Positions 1-8,823 of a stretch of 62,393 nt of DNA are shown piece after piece. The translations under genes and the position numbers were made by a program. How positions within the stretch are numbered: position 1 is the stretch's first letter; each line of letters opens with the position of its first letter. Source of the DNA: Sporosarcina ureae (GTDB lineage Bacteria > Bacillota > Bacilli > Bacillales_A > Planococcaceae); NCBI RefSeq assembly GCF_029267015.1, contig NZ_JARIEA010000078.1, forward strand, positions 1 to 62,393. The letters run 5' to 3'. The notes under the pieces were generated by a model. The model was not told where the DNA came from. It searched no databases and was given only the letters and a program-made list of their open reading frames with translations.

Positions 1-30
1 CCAACTTCCGCTTCCATCCTACTTTAATAG
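1..30 (+). repeat. Partial interspersed repeat, right end only
   Basis: The first bases of the window resemble the right flank of the repeat at 11457-11580: both have a CCAACT start followed by a GCTTCCATCC core. The rest of this copy would lie outside the window. The match is short, so this is a modest-confidence assignment. Confidence 0.4.
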
Positions 31-204
31 TGCTAGTACTTAGATCACTCAATGTAAGTAGTGTGTGAATTATTGTTTTGTCTTAACTTCTTTAGTTTCA
101 AGTTCTACAGTTCAAAATCGATTACAAAACCTATTACAACACTTATTACAACACTTATTTTAATGCACAAAAAGAGTATCACCCACTTACAATGCAAGGG
201 GGCA

Positions 205-345
205 GCGCGTAGGAGGGGCGACTCCCAGAGGATCAGCTCGACAGGAGAGACAACTAAGAGAGCGCAGCGATAGGTTGGCTCACCGCGAGCCCTCTAGGAA
301 AGCGTCACCTCCGTAGCGCTGATCCCTACCCCAACACCCTCTCCA
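205..345 (-). repeat. Interspersed hairpin repeat, reverse orientation, rearranged arm
   Basis: Bases 273-345 are the reverse complement of 11462-11534 with few mismatches, including the GGCTC/GAGCC inner stem and the CTAGGAAAGCGTC arm. The expected partner arm is missing. In its place, 205-272 holds a GC-rich sequence not seen in the other copies. An open frame across this stretch (61-273) looks spurious because it is low-quality and sits on the repeat. Nothing else recognisable lies in 31-204. Confidence 0.7.
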
Positions 346-406
346 AATGAATAAATGCATAATGGCAATCACACTAACATAGATTAAGAGGTATTTAACC
401 AAATAA

Positions 407-420
407 TTAAAGCGCTTTCA
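407..420 (+). promoter_or_regulatory. Putative cre site upstream of lcfA
   Basis: TTAAAGCGCTTTCA matches the CcpA consensus TGWAANCGNTNWCA at all but one defined position. It lies just upstream of the lcfA -35 element. CcpA repression of lcfA is known in Bacillus subtilis; here it is inferred from the site. Confidence 0.6.
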
Positions 421-428
421 TATTTATC

Positions 429-476
429 TTGTAAACTAAATAGTTTATCGATATACTAATGAACAAGGAATGTTCA
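429..476 (+). promoter_or_regulatory. lcfA promoter with two inverted repeats
   Basis: TTGTAA (429-434) and TATACT (452-457) are separated by 17 bases. A perfect inverted repeat, TAAACTA-AA-TAGTTTA (432-447), fills the spacer, and TGAACA-N5-TGTTCA (460-476) lies at the expected transcription start. Neither is a clean FadR box, although the second occupies the usual position of a repressor operator. The position also rules out the ATG at 470 as the lcfA start. Confidence 0.6.
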
Positions 477-508
477 AACAATTACAATATTGTAAAGGAG
501 TTGTGAAG

Positions 509-2212
509 ATGACACAAAAACCTTGGCTTGCTACTTATCCAAAAGAAATCCCAACGCATTTGGAATACGAAAATATTCCATTGCAAGACTATTTAACAAG
601 GTCCAGCAAGAAATATGCCAACAAAACGGCAATACATTTTCTTGGGAAAGACATCACGTTCAAAGAATTTCATGAGTCTGCGTTGAAATTTGCTACCTAT
701 TTGCAAAAGCTGGGGGTAGAGAAGGGTGACCGCGTAGCCATCATGCTTCCGAACTGTCCACAAGGTGCCATTGCGTACTTTGGTATTCTCTATGCAGGTG
801 GAATTGTTGTTCAGACAAACCCACTATATACAGAACGTGAACTACATTATCAGCTATCCGATTCGGGTGCAAAAGTCATTATTTCACTTGATATCTTGTT
901 CCCGCGTGTCACGAAAGCAATGAATGGAACAGCGCTTGAGAATATTATTATAACGGGGATTAAAGATTATCTTCCATTCCCGAAGAATCTAGTCTATCCA
1001 TTTATTCAGAAGAAAGAACACAAGATCACTGTGAAAGTGGAACATCGTGGTATTCATCATTTATATACTGAAATAATGAAAACGACGAGTGCAGATCCGA
1101 TTCATGTAAGTTATGAGACGGGCGATATTGCTTTATTGCAATACACTGGAGGAACTACAGGTCCACCAAAAGGCGTGGAGTTGACACATTCCAATTTAAT
1201 CAGCAATACTGAAATGTGTAGTGCGTGGTTGTACAAAACGACGGATGGCGAAGAAACGATTATGGGTATTCTACCATTCTTTCATGTCTATGGAATGACG
1301 ACTGTACTGATCTTTGCAGTAATGAAGGGTCATAAAATGGTACTTATACCTAAATTCGACTTTAAGACTGCGTTAAAAGATATTGACAAATTAAAACCGA
1401 CTCTATTTCCAGGAGCACCTACTATTTATATAGGTTTGTTGAACCATCCGGATCTAGAGAAATACGATCTATCTTCTATTAAAGCTTGTATTAGCGGATC
1501 AGCTGCTTTACCAATTGAAGTAAAAGAGAAATTCGAAGCGGTAACAGGTGGAAAACTTGTAGAAGGGTATGGCTTAACAGAAACATCTCCGGTTGCAATG
1601 GCAAACTTTGTGTGGGATGGACTTGAGAAACGTGGCTCTATTGGCGTTCCTTGGCCTGATACGGATGCTTGCGTACTAGGACCAGGGTCTACAGAACCGT
1701 TGCCTGTTGGAGAAATTGGTGAAATTGCAGTAAAAGGACCTCAAGTCATGACAGGTTATTGGAATAGACCCGATGATACACAAGAGTCTTTCCGTGATGG
1801 ATGGTTTTTGACTGGAGATCTAGGGTATATGGATGAAGACGGATACTTTTATATAGTGGATCGTAAAAAAGATATGATTATCGCAAGTGGCTTCAATGTC
1901 TATCCACGTGAGATTGAAGAAGTCCTCTACGAACATCCAGCTATTCAAGAATGTATCGTCGCAGGAGTACCAGATCCATACCGGGGTGAAACAGTTAAGG
2001 CATATATTGTTTTAAAAGAAGGACATTCGGTAACGGAAAAAGAATTAGATACGTATTGCAGAAAACAACTAGCAGCATTTAAAGTTCCAAAGCAATATGA
2101 TTTCCGTGAAGATCTTCCCAAAACGGCGGTAGGAAAAATTCTACGCAGAACATTAGTAGAAGAAGAACGAAAGAAATTAACAGAAGATCAGAATACATTG
2201 AAAAGTTCGTAA
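509..2212 (+). CDS. lcfA: Long-chain acyl-CoA synthetase
   Basis: This 567-residue enzyme activates long-chain fatty acids with ATP and CoA, the entry step of beta-oxidation. It has the AMP-binding P-loop YTGGTTGPPKG (about residue 212), the GYGLTETSP motif (about 353) and the C-terminal GKILRR lysine motif. The chosen ATG at 509 has the Shine-Dalgarno AAAGGAG seven to eight bases upstream; the in-frame ATG at 470 lies inside the promoter region. It heads the fatty-acid cluster lcfA-fadR-fadB-etfB-etfA in the same order as in B. subtilis. Confidence 0.95.
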   Translation: MTQKPWLATYPKEIPTHLEYENIPLQDYLTRSSKKYANKTAIHFLGKDITFKEFHESALKFATYLQKLGVEKGDRVAIMLPNCPQGAIAYFGILYAGGIVVQTNPLYTERELHYQLSDSGAKVIISLDILFPRVTKAMNGTALENIIITGIKDYLPFPKNLVYPFIQKKEHKITVKVEHRGIHHLYTEIMKTTSADPIHVSYETGDIALLQYTGGTTGPPKGVELTHSNLISNTEMCSAWLYKTTDGEETIMGILPFFHVYGMTTVLIFAVMKGHKMVLIPKFDFKTALKDIDKLKPTLFPGAPTIYIGLLNHPDLEKYDLSSIKACISGSAALPIEVKEKFEAVTGGKLVEGYGLTETSPVAMANFVWDGLEKRGSIGVPWPDTDACVLGPGSTEPLPVGEIGEIAVKGPQVMTGYWNRPDDTQESFRDGWFLTGDLGYMDEDGYFYIVDRKKDMIIASGFNVYPREIEEVLYEHPAIQECIVAGVPDPYRGETVKAYIVLKEGHSVTEKELDTYCRKQLAAFKVPKQYDFREDLPKTAVGKILRRTLVEEERKKLTEDQNTLKSS

Positions 2213-2220
2213 CAAAATGC

Positions 2221-2274
2221 TTGACTAAAACACAAAATAATATTACTATGAAAATATGAATGAACCATCATTCA
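2221..2274 (+). promoter_or_regulatory. fadR promoter and FadR operator
   Basis: TTGACT (2221-2226) and TACTAT (2244-2249) are 17 bases apart. Immediately downstream is TGAATGAACCATCATTCA (2257-2274), with perfect 7-bp arms, matching the Bacillus FadR (YsiA) operator. The layout predicts that FadR represses its own gene together with fadB and etfBA until long-chain acyl-CoA releases it. Confidence 0.85.
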
Positions 2275-2301
2275 TATTTTCTTTTTTGGTGGTGAAACAT
2301 A

Positions 2302-2886
2302 ATGAAGCGAACAAAACCTAAATATAAACAAATAGTAGATGCTGCAGTAATTGTTATTGCAGAAAATGGGTACCACCAAGCGCAAGTCTCGAAAATTGCT
2401 AAAGAAGCTGGAGTCGCCGATGGAACGATTTATTTGTATTTTAAAAATAAAGAAGATATTCTTATATCCGTATTCAGGGAAAAAATGGCGATTTTCGTAG
2501 AGAATATTAAAGAGATATTAAAAAAAGACCTTCCCATTGCAGGAAAATTGCAATTGGTTGTAGAAAGTCACTTTAGAGTGCTGCAAGAAGATCCTCACTT
2601 AGCGATCGTCACACAATTGGAACTCAGACAGTCAAATAAAGATCTGCGATTCCAAATCAATAATGTGTTGAAAGAATATATGGTTTTGTTGGATACTTTG
2701 CTTGAAGAAGGGGTAGAGAAAGGGGAGTTATCTCCTGATCTAGATCTCAGACTAGCAAGACAGATGTTATTTGGCACAATGGATGAGACGATTACCTCTT
2801 GGGTGATGAACGAACAGAAGTTTAATTTAGTCAGCTTAGCGCCTAAAGTTAGCGATATGCTACTACATGGCTACAAGCAGCAGTAA
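2302..2886 (+). CDS. fadR: TetR-family fatty-acid regulator FadR
   Basis: The 194-residue protein has an N-terminal TetR helix-turn-helix (about residues 8-55, with the typical AKEAGVADGTIYLYFKNKED segment) and an alpha-helical ligand domain. Position between lcfA and fadB and the palindromic box directly upstream identify it as the orthologue of B. subtilis FadR, a repressor of beta-oxidation genes that is released by long-chain acyl-CoA. The start has GGTGGTG upstream. Confidence 0.92.
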   Translation: MKRTKPKYKQIVDAAVIVIAENGYHQAQVSKIAKEAGVADGTIYLYFKNKEDILISVFREKMAIFVENIKEILKKDLPIAGKLQLVVESHFRVLQEDPHLAIVTQLELRQSNKDLRFQINNVLKEYMVLLDTLLEEGVEKGELSPDLDLRLARQMLFGTMDETITSWVMNEQKFNLVSLAPKVSDMLLHGYKQQ

Positions 2887-2912
2887 GCATTGCACTAAAG
2901 GAGAGATAGTAG

Positions 2913-3686
2913 ATGACATTGATTAACATGGAGAAAGACGGTTATGTCGCATTAGCGAAAATTGACCATCCACCCGCGAACGCACTGTCTTCGAAATTGA
3001 TTGAAGAAGTGGATCAACTGTTAACTAGCGTGGAGCATGACGACGAGATTCGTGTTATTGTTCTTTATGGAGAAGGTCGTTTCTTCTCAGCTGGTGCGGA
3101 TATTAAAGAATTCACTACAGTGCACACGGGTGAAGCGTTCACGAATCTATCTAGTAAAGGTCAAGAAGTTTTCGAACGCTTAGAAAACTTCCCTAAACCT
3201 GTAATCGCTTCCATTCATGGTGCAGCACTTGGTGGCGGCTTGGAGTTGGCAATGGCATGCCACATCCGTTTGGTTACGAAAAGTGCTAAACTCGGCTTAC
3301 CTGAATTGCAACTCGGGCTAATACCTGGATTTGCAGGAACACAGCGTTTGCCACGCTTAGTTGGTGTAGCAAAAGCGACAGAAATCATGTTGACGAGCGA
3401 TCCGATTTCAGGCGAAGATGCAGTACAATGGGGTCTTGCAAATCATGCGTATTCAGATGAAGAACTTTCAACTGAGACATTGAAGCTTGCGAAGAAGATC
3501 TCTCAAAAGAGTCCGATTGCAGTGAAGCATGCATTGCATATGCTTTCTTATTCAAAAGACCAGTCATTCTATGATGGGGTGGAAGCAGAAGCAAAGTCAT
3601 TCGGAGAAGTATTTGTCTCTGAAGATGCAAAAGAAGGTATTCAAGCATTTATTGAAAAGCGTCAACCTACATTTACAGGGAAGTAA
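2913..3686 (+). CDS. fadB: Enoyl-CoA hydratase
   Basis: A 257-residue crotonase-fold enzyme that hydrates 2-enoyl-CoA to 3-hydroxyacyl-CoA in beta-oxidation. The oxyanion-hole segment GAALGGGLELAMACH (about residue 103) and both catalytic glutamates, in LPELQLG and in KATEIML, are present. It lies 26 bases after fadR with a good AAAGGAG, so it is likely co-transcribed. A second crotonase is encoded at 24082 in the leucine operon. Confidence 0.93.
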   Translation: MTLINMEKDGYVALAKIDHPPANALSSKLIEEVDQLLTSVEHDDEIRVIVLYGEGRFFSAGADIKEFTTVHTGEAFTNLSSKGQEVFERLENFPKPVIASIHGAALGGGLELAMACHIRLVTKSAKLGLPELQLGLIPGFAGTQRLPRLVGVAKATEIMLTSDPISGEDAVQWGLANHAYSDEELSTETLKLAKKISQKSPIAVKHALHMLSYSKDQSFYDGVEAEAKSFGEVFVSEDAKEGIQAFIEKRQPTFTGK

Positions 3687-3709
3687 TTATCGAATAGGAG
3701 GTTCTATTA

Positions 3710-4483
3710 ATGAACATTTATGCATTAGTAAAAAGAACATTTGATACGGAAGAAAAAATTTCAATCTCAAACGGTGCCATTGCTGAAGATGGTGCAGAAT
3801 TCATCATCAACCCATACGATGAGTACGCAGTAGAAGAAGCTATTAAACTACGTGATGAACACGGTGGGGAAGTAACTGTATTATCGATCGGTGACGAAGA
3901 TTCAGAGAAACAATTGCGTACGGCATTGGCAATGGGTGCAGATAAAGCAGTACTCATCAATATTGAAGACGACATTGATGATATTGACGAATATACATCA
4001 GCGAAAGTCATTGCAGATTACTTAAAAGACAAAGATGCTGATTTGATTCTTGCGGGTAACGTAGCTATCGACGGTGGTTCAGGGCAAGTAGGACCACGTG
4101 TAGCAGAATTGCTTGGGATTAACTATGTTACGACAATTACTGAATTAACAATAGACGGAACGAACGCAACAGTTGTACGAGACGTAGAAGGGGATTCAGA
4201 AACTATTGAAACATCCCTACCACTTCTAGTTACAGCACAACAAGGTCTGAACGAACCGCGTTATCCTTCTTTACCTGGGATTATGAAAGCAAAGAAGAAA
4301 CCTCTCGAAGACCTAGAGTTTGATGACCTAGATCTAGAGGAAGATGAGGTAGAAGCGAAGACGGAAACGAAGGAAGTCTTCTTGCCACCAGCTAAATCAG
4401 CAGGGCGTGTACTCGAAGGAGAGCCAGCAGATCAAGCGGCAGAACTTATAAAATTATTGCGCAACGAAGCGAAAGTACTTTAA
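3710..4483 (+). CDS. etfB: Electron transfer flavoprotein beta subunit
   Basis: The 257-residue protein starts MNIYALVKRTFDTEE and carries the ETF-beta segment DLILAGNVAIDGGSGQVGPR and a basic C-terminal PGIMKAKKKP stretch. ETF takes electrons from acyl-CoA dehydrogenases and passes them to the quinone pool. The Shine-Dalgarno AGGAGG is strong and the gap to fadB is short. The acidic segment DLEFDDLDLEEDEVEAK near residues 199-215 is typical of Bacillus homologues. Confidence 0.94.
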   Translation: MNIYALVKRTFDTEEKISISNGAIAEDGAEFIINPYDEYAVEEAIKLRDEHGGEVTVLSIGDEDSEKQLRTALAMGADKAVLINIEDDIDDIDEYTSAKVIADYLKDKDADLILAGNVAIDGGSGQVGPRVAELLGINYVTTITELTIDGTNATVVRDVEGDSETIETSLPLLVTAQQGLNEPRYPSLPGIMKAKKKPLEDLEFDDLDLEEDEVEAKTETKEVFLPPAKSAGRVLEGEPADQAAELIKLLRNEAKVL

Positions 4484-4519
4484 TTCATATAGAGAACCGT
4501 AATTAGGAGGGACTACATT

Positions 4520-5494
4520 ATGTCAAAGAAGATGTTGGTTTTAGGTGAAGCACGCGATGGAGAACTACGTAACGTATCATTTGAAACAATTGCAGCAGCA
4601 AAGAATATTTCAGGTGGTGGAGAAGTTGTCGCTGTTCTTATTGGCGATCAAGTTCAGTCACTAGGTGAAGAAATGATTCATTATGGAGCGGACCGTGTAG
4701 TAACGGTTGAGCACCCACACTTGAAATACTACACGCCAGACGGTTTTGGTCAGGCATTCATGGCAGTTTACGAAGAGGAGTCTCCGGACGGCGTAGTATT
4801 CGGTCACACAGCTATGGGTAAAGACTTATCACCCAAAATTGCAAGTAAGCTTGGAACAGGTTTAATTTCAGATGTAACGAAAATTGAAGGAGAAGGCGAC
4901 GATGCAGAATTCATCCGTCCAATCTATTCCGGCAAAGCATTTGAAAAAGTGGAAATTAAAGAAGGTTTACAATTTATCACAATCCGTCCGAACAACATCG
5001 AGCCGTTAGCACACGATGCAAGCCGTTCAGGGGACGTCACAGCAAAAACTGTAGATATTACAAATCTTCGTTCTGTTATCAAAGACGTAGTACGTAAATC
5101 AACAGAAGGCGTAGATTTATCTGAAGCAAAAGTAATAGTAGCAGGTGGTCGTGGAGTTAAAGGACCTGAAGGATTCGAGCCTTTAAAAGAATTGGCTGAT
5201 CTTCTAGGCGGTGCGGTAGGTGCTTCACGTGGAGCATGTGACGCAGATTACTGCGACTATTCACTACAGATTGGTCAAACGGGTAAAGTTGTTACTCCAG
5301 ACTTGTATATCGCAGCTGGAATTTCTGGAGCAATCCAGCACGTAGCCGGTATGTCTAACTCGAAAGTCATTGTCGCGATCAATAAAGATCCAGAAGCGAA
5401 CATCTTTAAAATTGCAGACTACGGTATCGTAGGTGACATCTTCGAGATCATTCCGATGATGATTGAAGAAATTAAAAAGATCAAAGTCAGCTAA
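4520..5494 (+). CDS. etfA: Electron transfer flavoprotein alpha subunit
   Basis: A 324-residue ETF-alpha with the C-terminal FAD-binding domain, seen as the GRGVKGPEGFEPLKELAD segment, GASRGACDADY, and SGAIQHVAGMSNSK motifs. It pairs with the beta subunit encoded 36 bases upstream, and is the last gene of the fatty-acid unit. AGGAGGG precedes the ATG. The ETF would serve both the fatty-acid enzymes and the isovaleryl-CoA dehydrogenase encoded at 18305. Confidence 0.95.
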   Translation: MSKKMLVLGEARDGELRNVSFETIAAAKNISGGGEVVAVLIGDQVQSLGEEMIHYGADRVVTVEHPHLKYYTPDGFGQAFMAVYEEESPDGVVFGHTAMGKDLSPKIASKLGTGLISDVTKIEGEGDDAEFIRPIYSGKAFEKVEIKEGLQFITIRPNNIEPLAHDASRSGDVTAKTVDITNLRSVIKDVVRKSTEGVDLSEAKVIVAGGRGVKGPEGFEPLKELADLLGGAVGASRGACDADYCDYSLQIGQTGKVVTPDLYIAAGISGAIQHVAGMSNSKVIVAINKDPEANIFKIADYGIVGDIFEIIPMMIEEIKKIKVS

Positions 5495-5536
5495 TGTTTT
5501 GGTACAGGCATTTTTTTAGCCCCTTCTATACCTCCG

Positions 5537-5545
5537 TGATATAAT
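5537..5545 (+). promoter_or_regulatory. Extended -10 promoter of trxA
   Basis: TGATATAAT is a perfect extended -10 element about 35 bases before the trxA ATG. No good -35 is visible, as is usual for extended -10 promoters. It would allow trxA to be expressed separately from etfA. Confidence 0.6.
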
Positions 5546-5579
5546 ACGAATATAGTTAAACACTAAGGAGGAAATAATA

Positions 5580-5894
5580 ATGGCAATTATTAATGCAACT
5601 GATTCGAACTTTGCTGAAAACGTAAAAGAAGGCGTAGTACTAGTAGACTTTTGGGCACCTTGGTGTGGACCATGTAAAATGATCGCTCCTGTACTTGAAG
5701 AACTTTCAGGTGAATTAGAAGGAAAAGCGAACATTGTAAAAGTAAACGTTGATGACAACCAAGCAACTGCTAGCCAGTTCGGCATCATGTCGATCCCAAC
5801 ACTTCTACTCTTTAAAGATGGAGAAGTAGCTGAGAAGGTAGTAGGCTTCCAACCTAAAGAAGCACTTGCACAACTAGTTGAAAAACACGCATAA
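5580..5894 (+). CDS. trxA: Thioredoxin
   Basis: The 104-residue protein is a complete single-domain thioredoxin with active-site WCGPC at residues 28-32 and the cis-proline motif SIPT. It is the general cytoplasmic protein disulfide reductant. The start follows AAGGAGG. It is followed at once by an intrinsic terminator, so it may be monocistronic. Confidence 0.97.
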   Translation: MAIINATDSNFAENVKEGVVLVDFWAPWCGPCKMIAPVLEELSGELEGKANIVKVNVDDNQATASQFGIMSIPTLLLFKDGEVAEKVVGFQPKEALAQLVEKHA

Positions 5895-5902
5895 ATACAT
5901 TG

Positions 5903-5933
5903 GACCGGGGCTGCTTTAGCACCCGGTCTTTTA
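5903..5933 (+). terminator. Intrinsic terminator after trxA
   Basis: GACCGGG (5903-5909) pairs with CCCGGTC (5922-5928) and a T-rich tail follows. It sits only a few bases before the uvrC start, so some read-through into uvrC or an internal uvrC promoter is needed. Confidence 0.8.
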
Positions 5934-5946
5934 GTAGGTGAAAATA

Positions 5947-7749
5947 ATGAATGAAATTATTGAACATAAACTTTCAATCCTCCCCGAATTGCCAGGATGC
6001 TATTTAATGAAGGATCGTCAAGGCACCGTCATTTATGTAGGGAAAGCAAAAGTGTTGAGAAATCGTGTGCGCAGTTATTTCACGGGATCACACGATGGCA
6101 AGACCCAGCGATTGGTCGGAGAAATAGAGGATTTTGAATATATTGTCACCAATTCTGAAATTGAAGCCTTGATTCTGGAATTGAACATGATTAAGAAATA
6201 CGATCCCAAATACAATATTATGCTGAAGGATGATAAAACTTATCCTTACTTGAAAATCACCAATGAAAGACACCCGAAATTGATTATTACTCGTAAAGTA
6301 AATAAGAAATCGGGTAGATACTTTGGACCTTACCCAAATGCTACTGCGGCGCATGAGACCAAAAAGTTATTGGATCGACTGTATCCATACCGTAAGTGTC
6401 AAAGTATCCCAACGCGTGCCTGTTTGTACTATCATATTGGACAATGTTTGGCGCCTTGTATCAAAGAGGTACCTGCAGAGGCGTATACAGAAATGATTAC
6501 GGACATTACACGATTTCTAAATGGTGGTTATAAGGAAGTTAAAAAAGAGCTCGAGCAAAAAATGAATAAAGCAGCTGAAGAGTTGGAGTTCGAACGCGCG
6601 AAAGAATATCGTGATCAAATCACAAATATCGAAACTGTTATGGAAAAGCAGAATATGAATGCGAACGACTTTACTGACCGAGATATTTTCGGCTATGCAG
6701 TCGATAAAGGTTGGATGTGCGTTCAAGTGTTCTTCGTACGTCAAGGTAAAATGATAGAACGTGACGTATCCATTTTCCCAGCCTATAGAGATCCTGAAGA
6801 AGAATTACTGACGTATCTAGGCCGTTTCTATGGAGAAGCCCAACATTTATTGCCTAAAGAAGTACTTCTTCCAGAGACCGTTGATTTTGCGTTAGCAGAT
6901 CAATTGCTTGATACAACCGTGTTAATACCGCAACGTGGAAAGAAAAAAGAACTTGTCAAACTTGCTGCCAAAAATGCGTCTATTGCATTGAATGCAAAGT
7001 TCCAAATAATTGAGCGACAAGAAGAACGTACAATTGGCGCTTGTGAAGAACTTGGAGAAGCGATGAATATTAGTACGCCTCTTCGAATAGAAGCATTTGA
7101 TAACTCTCATACACATGGAGTGGAACCGGTATCCGCGATGATATCATTTGTGGATGGACGTCCGAATCGTAAAGATTACCGAAAGTATAAAACGAAAACA
7201 GCTGCAGCTCACGATGATTATGGAGCTATGCGAGAAGTAGTTAGACGACGTTACGCACGTGTATTAAAAGAAGAATTGCCTTTACCGGATTTGATTGTGA
7301 TCGATGGTGGGAAAGGGCAAATGGAAATAGCCCGAGAAGTCATTGAAGATGAACTCGGCTTATCGATTCCTATTGCGGGTCTTGCAAAGGATGATAAGCA
7401 TAATACGGCTCAGTTGCTATATGGTCATCCTCCTGAAATCGTTCCATTGAAGAAAACGAGTGAAGCATTTTATTTATTACAACGTGTTCAAGACGAAGTT
7501 CACCGCTTTGCTATTACGTTCCATAGACAACGTAGAGGCGCATCATCACTAACATCTTCCTTAGATGGTATTGATGGTATTGGGCCAAAACGTAAGCAAC
7601 AACTATTGAAGCATTTTAAATCAGTGAAAGCCATACGTGAAGCGACACCTGAACAATTGAAAGAGTCTGGAATGCCTAAAAAAGTTGCAGATGACTTGAT
7701 CGCTCACTTCCAAAGACCGGAAGATAGTCAAAAGCCCCTGACTGAGTAG
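5947..7749 (+). CDS. uvrC: UvrABC excinuclease subunit C
   Basis: A 600-residue UvrC that makes both incisions in nucleotide excision repair. The GIY-YIG domain starts with LPGCYLMKD and [16 protein letters not shown], a UVR interaction motif lies around [12 protein letters not shown], the RNase H-like endonuclease contains [12 protein letters not shown] and VIDGGKGQ, and HhH motifs ([17 protein letters not shown]) end it. ATG 5947 is preferred over GTG 5938, because AGGTG overlaps that GTG and is well spaced for the ATG. Confidence 0.95.
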   Translation: MNEIIEHKLSILPELPGCYLMKDRQGTVIYVGKAKVLRNRVRSYFTGSHDGKTQRLVGEIEDFEYIVTNSEIEALILELNMIKKYDPKYNIMLKDDKTYPYLKITNERHPKLIITRKVNKKSGRYFGPYPNATAAHETKKLLDRLYPYRKCQSIPTRACLYYHIGQCLAPCIKEVPAEAYTEMITDITRFLNGGYKEVKKELEQKMNKAAEELEFERAKEYRDQITNIETVMEKQNMNANDFTDRDIFGYAVDKGWMCVQVFFVRQGKMIERDVSIFPAYRDPEEELLTYLGRFYGEAQHLLPKEVLLPETVDFALADQLLDTTVLIPQRGKKKELVKLAAKNASIALNAKFQIIERQEERTIGACEELGEAMNISTPLRIEAFDNSHTHGVEPVSAMISFVDGRPNRKDYRKYKTKTAAAHDDYGAMREVVRRRYARVLKEELPLPDLIVIDGGKGQMEIAREVIEDELGLSIPIAGLAKDDKHNTAQLLYGHPPEIVPLKKTSEAFYLLQRVQDEVHRFAITFHRQRRGASSLTSSLDGIDGIGPKRKQQLLKHFKSVKAIREATPEQLKESGMPKKVADDLIAHFQRPEDSQKPLTE

Positions 7750-7762
7750 TCAAGGGCTTTTC
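7731..7762 (+). terminator. Intrinsic terminator overlapping the uvrC stop
   Basis: AAAGCCCCTGACT pairs with AGTCAAGGGCTTT and ends in a T run. The uvrC stop codon lies in the loop/stem, a compact arrangement. Confidence 0.8.
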
Positions 7763-8028
7763 TATAGTAAAGTACTTTAATCTTCTAAAAGCAAAAACAT
7801 GTTTCAATTTCGCCACATTTTTTCGGAATAGTCAGATATCAGTAGTTTAAAATGTAAATTGGATTATAGCCTAAATTACTTTCGATTAATAAGTCATGAT
7901 AACCTGTTTGAAAGAGCGTCATTAACAGCTTCTTGCATTGTCGGCAACTGTCGGATCATGTGGTTAATAATGTAGTAAAACGACATTATTGGAAAAGTCA
8001 TAATATAGTATAAAAAGTAGACAGCATC
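7763..8028. other. Non-coding spacer between uvrC and sdhC
   Basis: No gene is supported here. One inverted repeat, AATAATGT-N9-ACATTATT (7966-7990), has no T tract and could be an operator or chance. B. subtilis carries other genes (lysC, yslB) in this interval; they are absent here. Confidence 0.5.
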
Positions 8029-8057
8029 TTGACCTGCCCCAAACAGAGGAGTACAAT
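8029..8057 (+). promoter_or_regulatory. sdhCAB promoter
   Basis: TTGACC (8029-8034) and TACAAT (8052-8057) are 17 bases apart. The predicted start near 8064 gives a leader of about 100 bases that can fold into an imperfect stem-loop (8090-8135). Confidence 0.7.
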
Positions 8058-8164
8058 GTACATGTTATCATATTATACCACGAAGAGAGATACTGGTGAA
8101 TGCGGACCAAATAGAGAATCGCATCATTACAGTATATTCTCAGAAATAAGGGAGGGTAAAAGAC

Positions 8165-8773
8165 TTGTCGAAAGAATCAGATTTTTTCTTACGCCGTCTA
8201 CACTCGTTGCTTGGAGTTATTCCAGTTGGTCTATTTGTTGCCCAACACTTAGTTATTAACCACTTTGCAACGCGCGGTGAAGAAGCATTCAACACAGCAT
8301 CTAACTTTATGGGGAACTTGCCGTTTGTCTTGTTCTTGGAATGGTTTATTATTTATATTCCACTCATGTTCCACGCTTTTTACGGAGTGTACATAGCTTT
8401 TTCAGCGAAATACAATGTGGGCCATTACAGCACTTTCCGTAACTGGATGTTCACGCTCCAACGGTTCACAGGCGTATTCCTAGTCATCTTCATCGCATGG
8501 CATGTATACGAAACTCGTATTCAAAAAGCGCTTGGTACTGAAGTAGACTTTAACATGATGGCGGATATCTTATCGAATCCACTTATGCTAGTATTCTACA
8601 TGGTAGGTATTCTTTCTGCTACTTTCCACTTAGCAAACGGACTATGGTCTTTCTGTGTTACTTGGGGAATTGCACAATCACCAAGATCACAACAGATCGT
8701 ATCTTATATTACGATCGTTGTATTCCTAGTACTTTCTGTAATTGGAGTTCAAGCACTTCTAGCATTTGTATAA
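8165..8773 (+). CDS. sdhC: Succinate dehydrogenase cytochrome b558 subunit
   Basis: This 202-residue membrane protein anchors succinate dehydrogenase, carries the heme and delivers electrons to menaquinone. Five hydrophobic segments and conserved histidines in HSLLGVIPVG, QHLVINHF, LMFHAFYG, IAWHVYE and ATFHLANG fit the two-heme Bacillus type. The start is TTG at 8165, eight to nine bases after GGAGGG. It leads the sdhCAB operon. Confidence 0.94.
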   Translation: MSKESDFFLRRLHSLLGVIPVGLFVAQHLVINHFATRGEEAFNTASNFMGNLPFVLFLEWFIIYIPLMFHAFYGVYIAFSAKYNVGHYSTFRNWMFTLQRFTGVFLVIFIAWHVYETRIQKALGTEVDFNMMADILSNPLMLVFYMVGILSATFHLANGLWSFCVTWGIAQSPRSQQIVSYITIVVFLVLSVIGVQALLAFV

Positions 8774-8823
8774 TTAATTAAAACAACTAATGAAATTACG
8801 TATAATTGAGGAGTGAAACAATA

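Noticed and set aside
61..273. 70-codon open frame
   Set aside because: It overlaps the repeat, has no ribosome site and has biased low-complexity composition.
7966..7990. Inverted repeat AATAATGT/ACATTATT as a terminator
   Set aside because: It has no T tract and follows another terminator; it may be chance or an operator of unknown use.
8029..8259. 76-codon open frame before and into sdhC
   Set aside because: It lies on the sdh promoter and leader and overlaps the well-supported sdhC gene in another frame.
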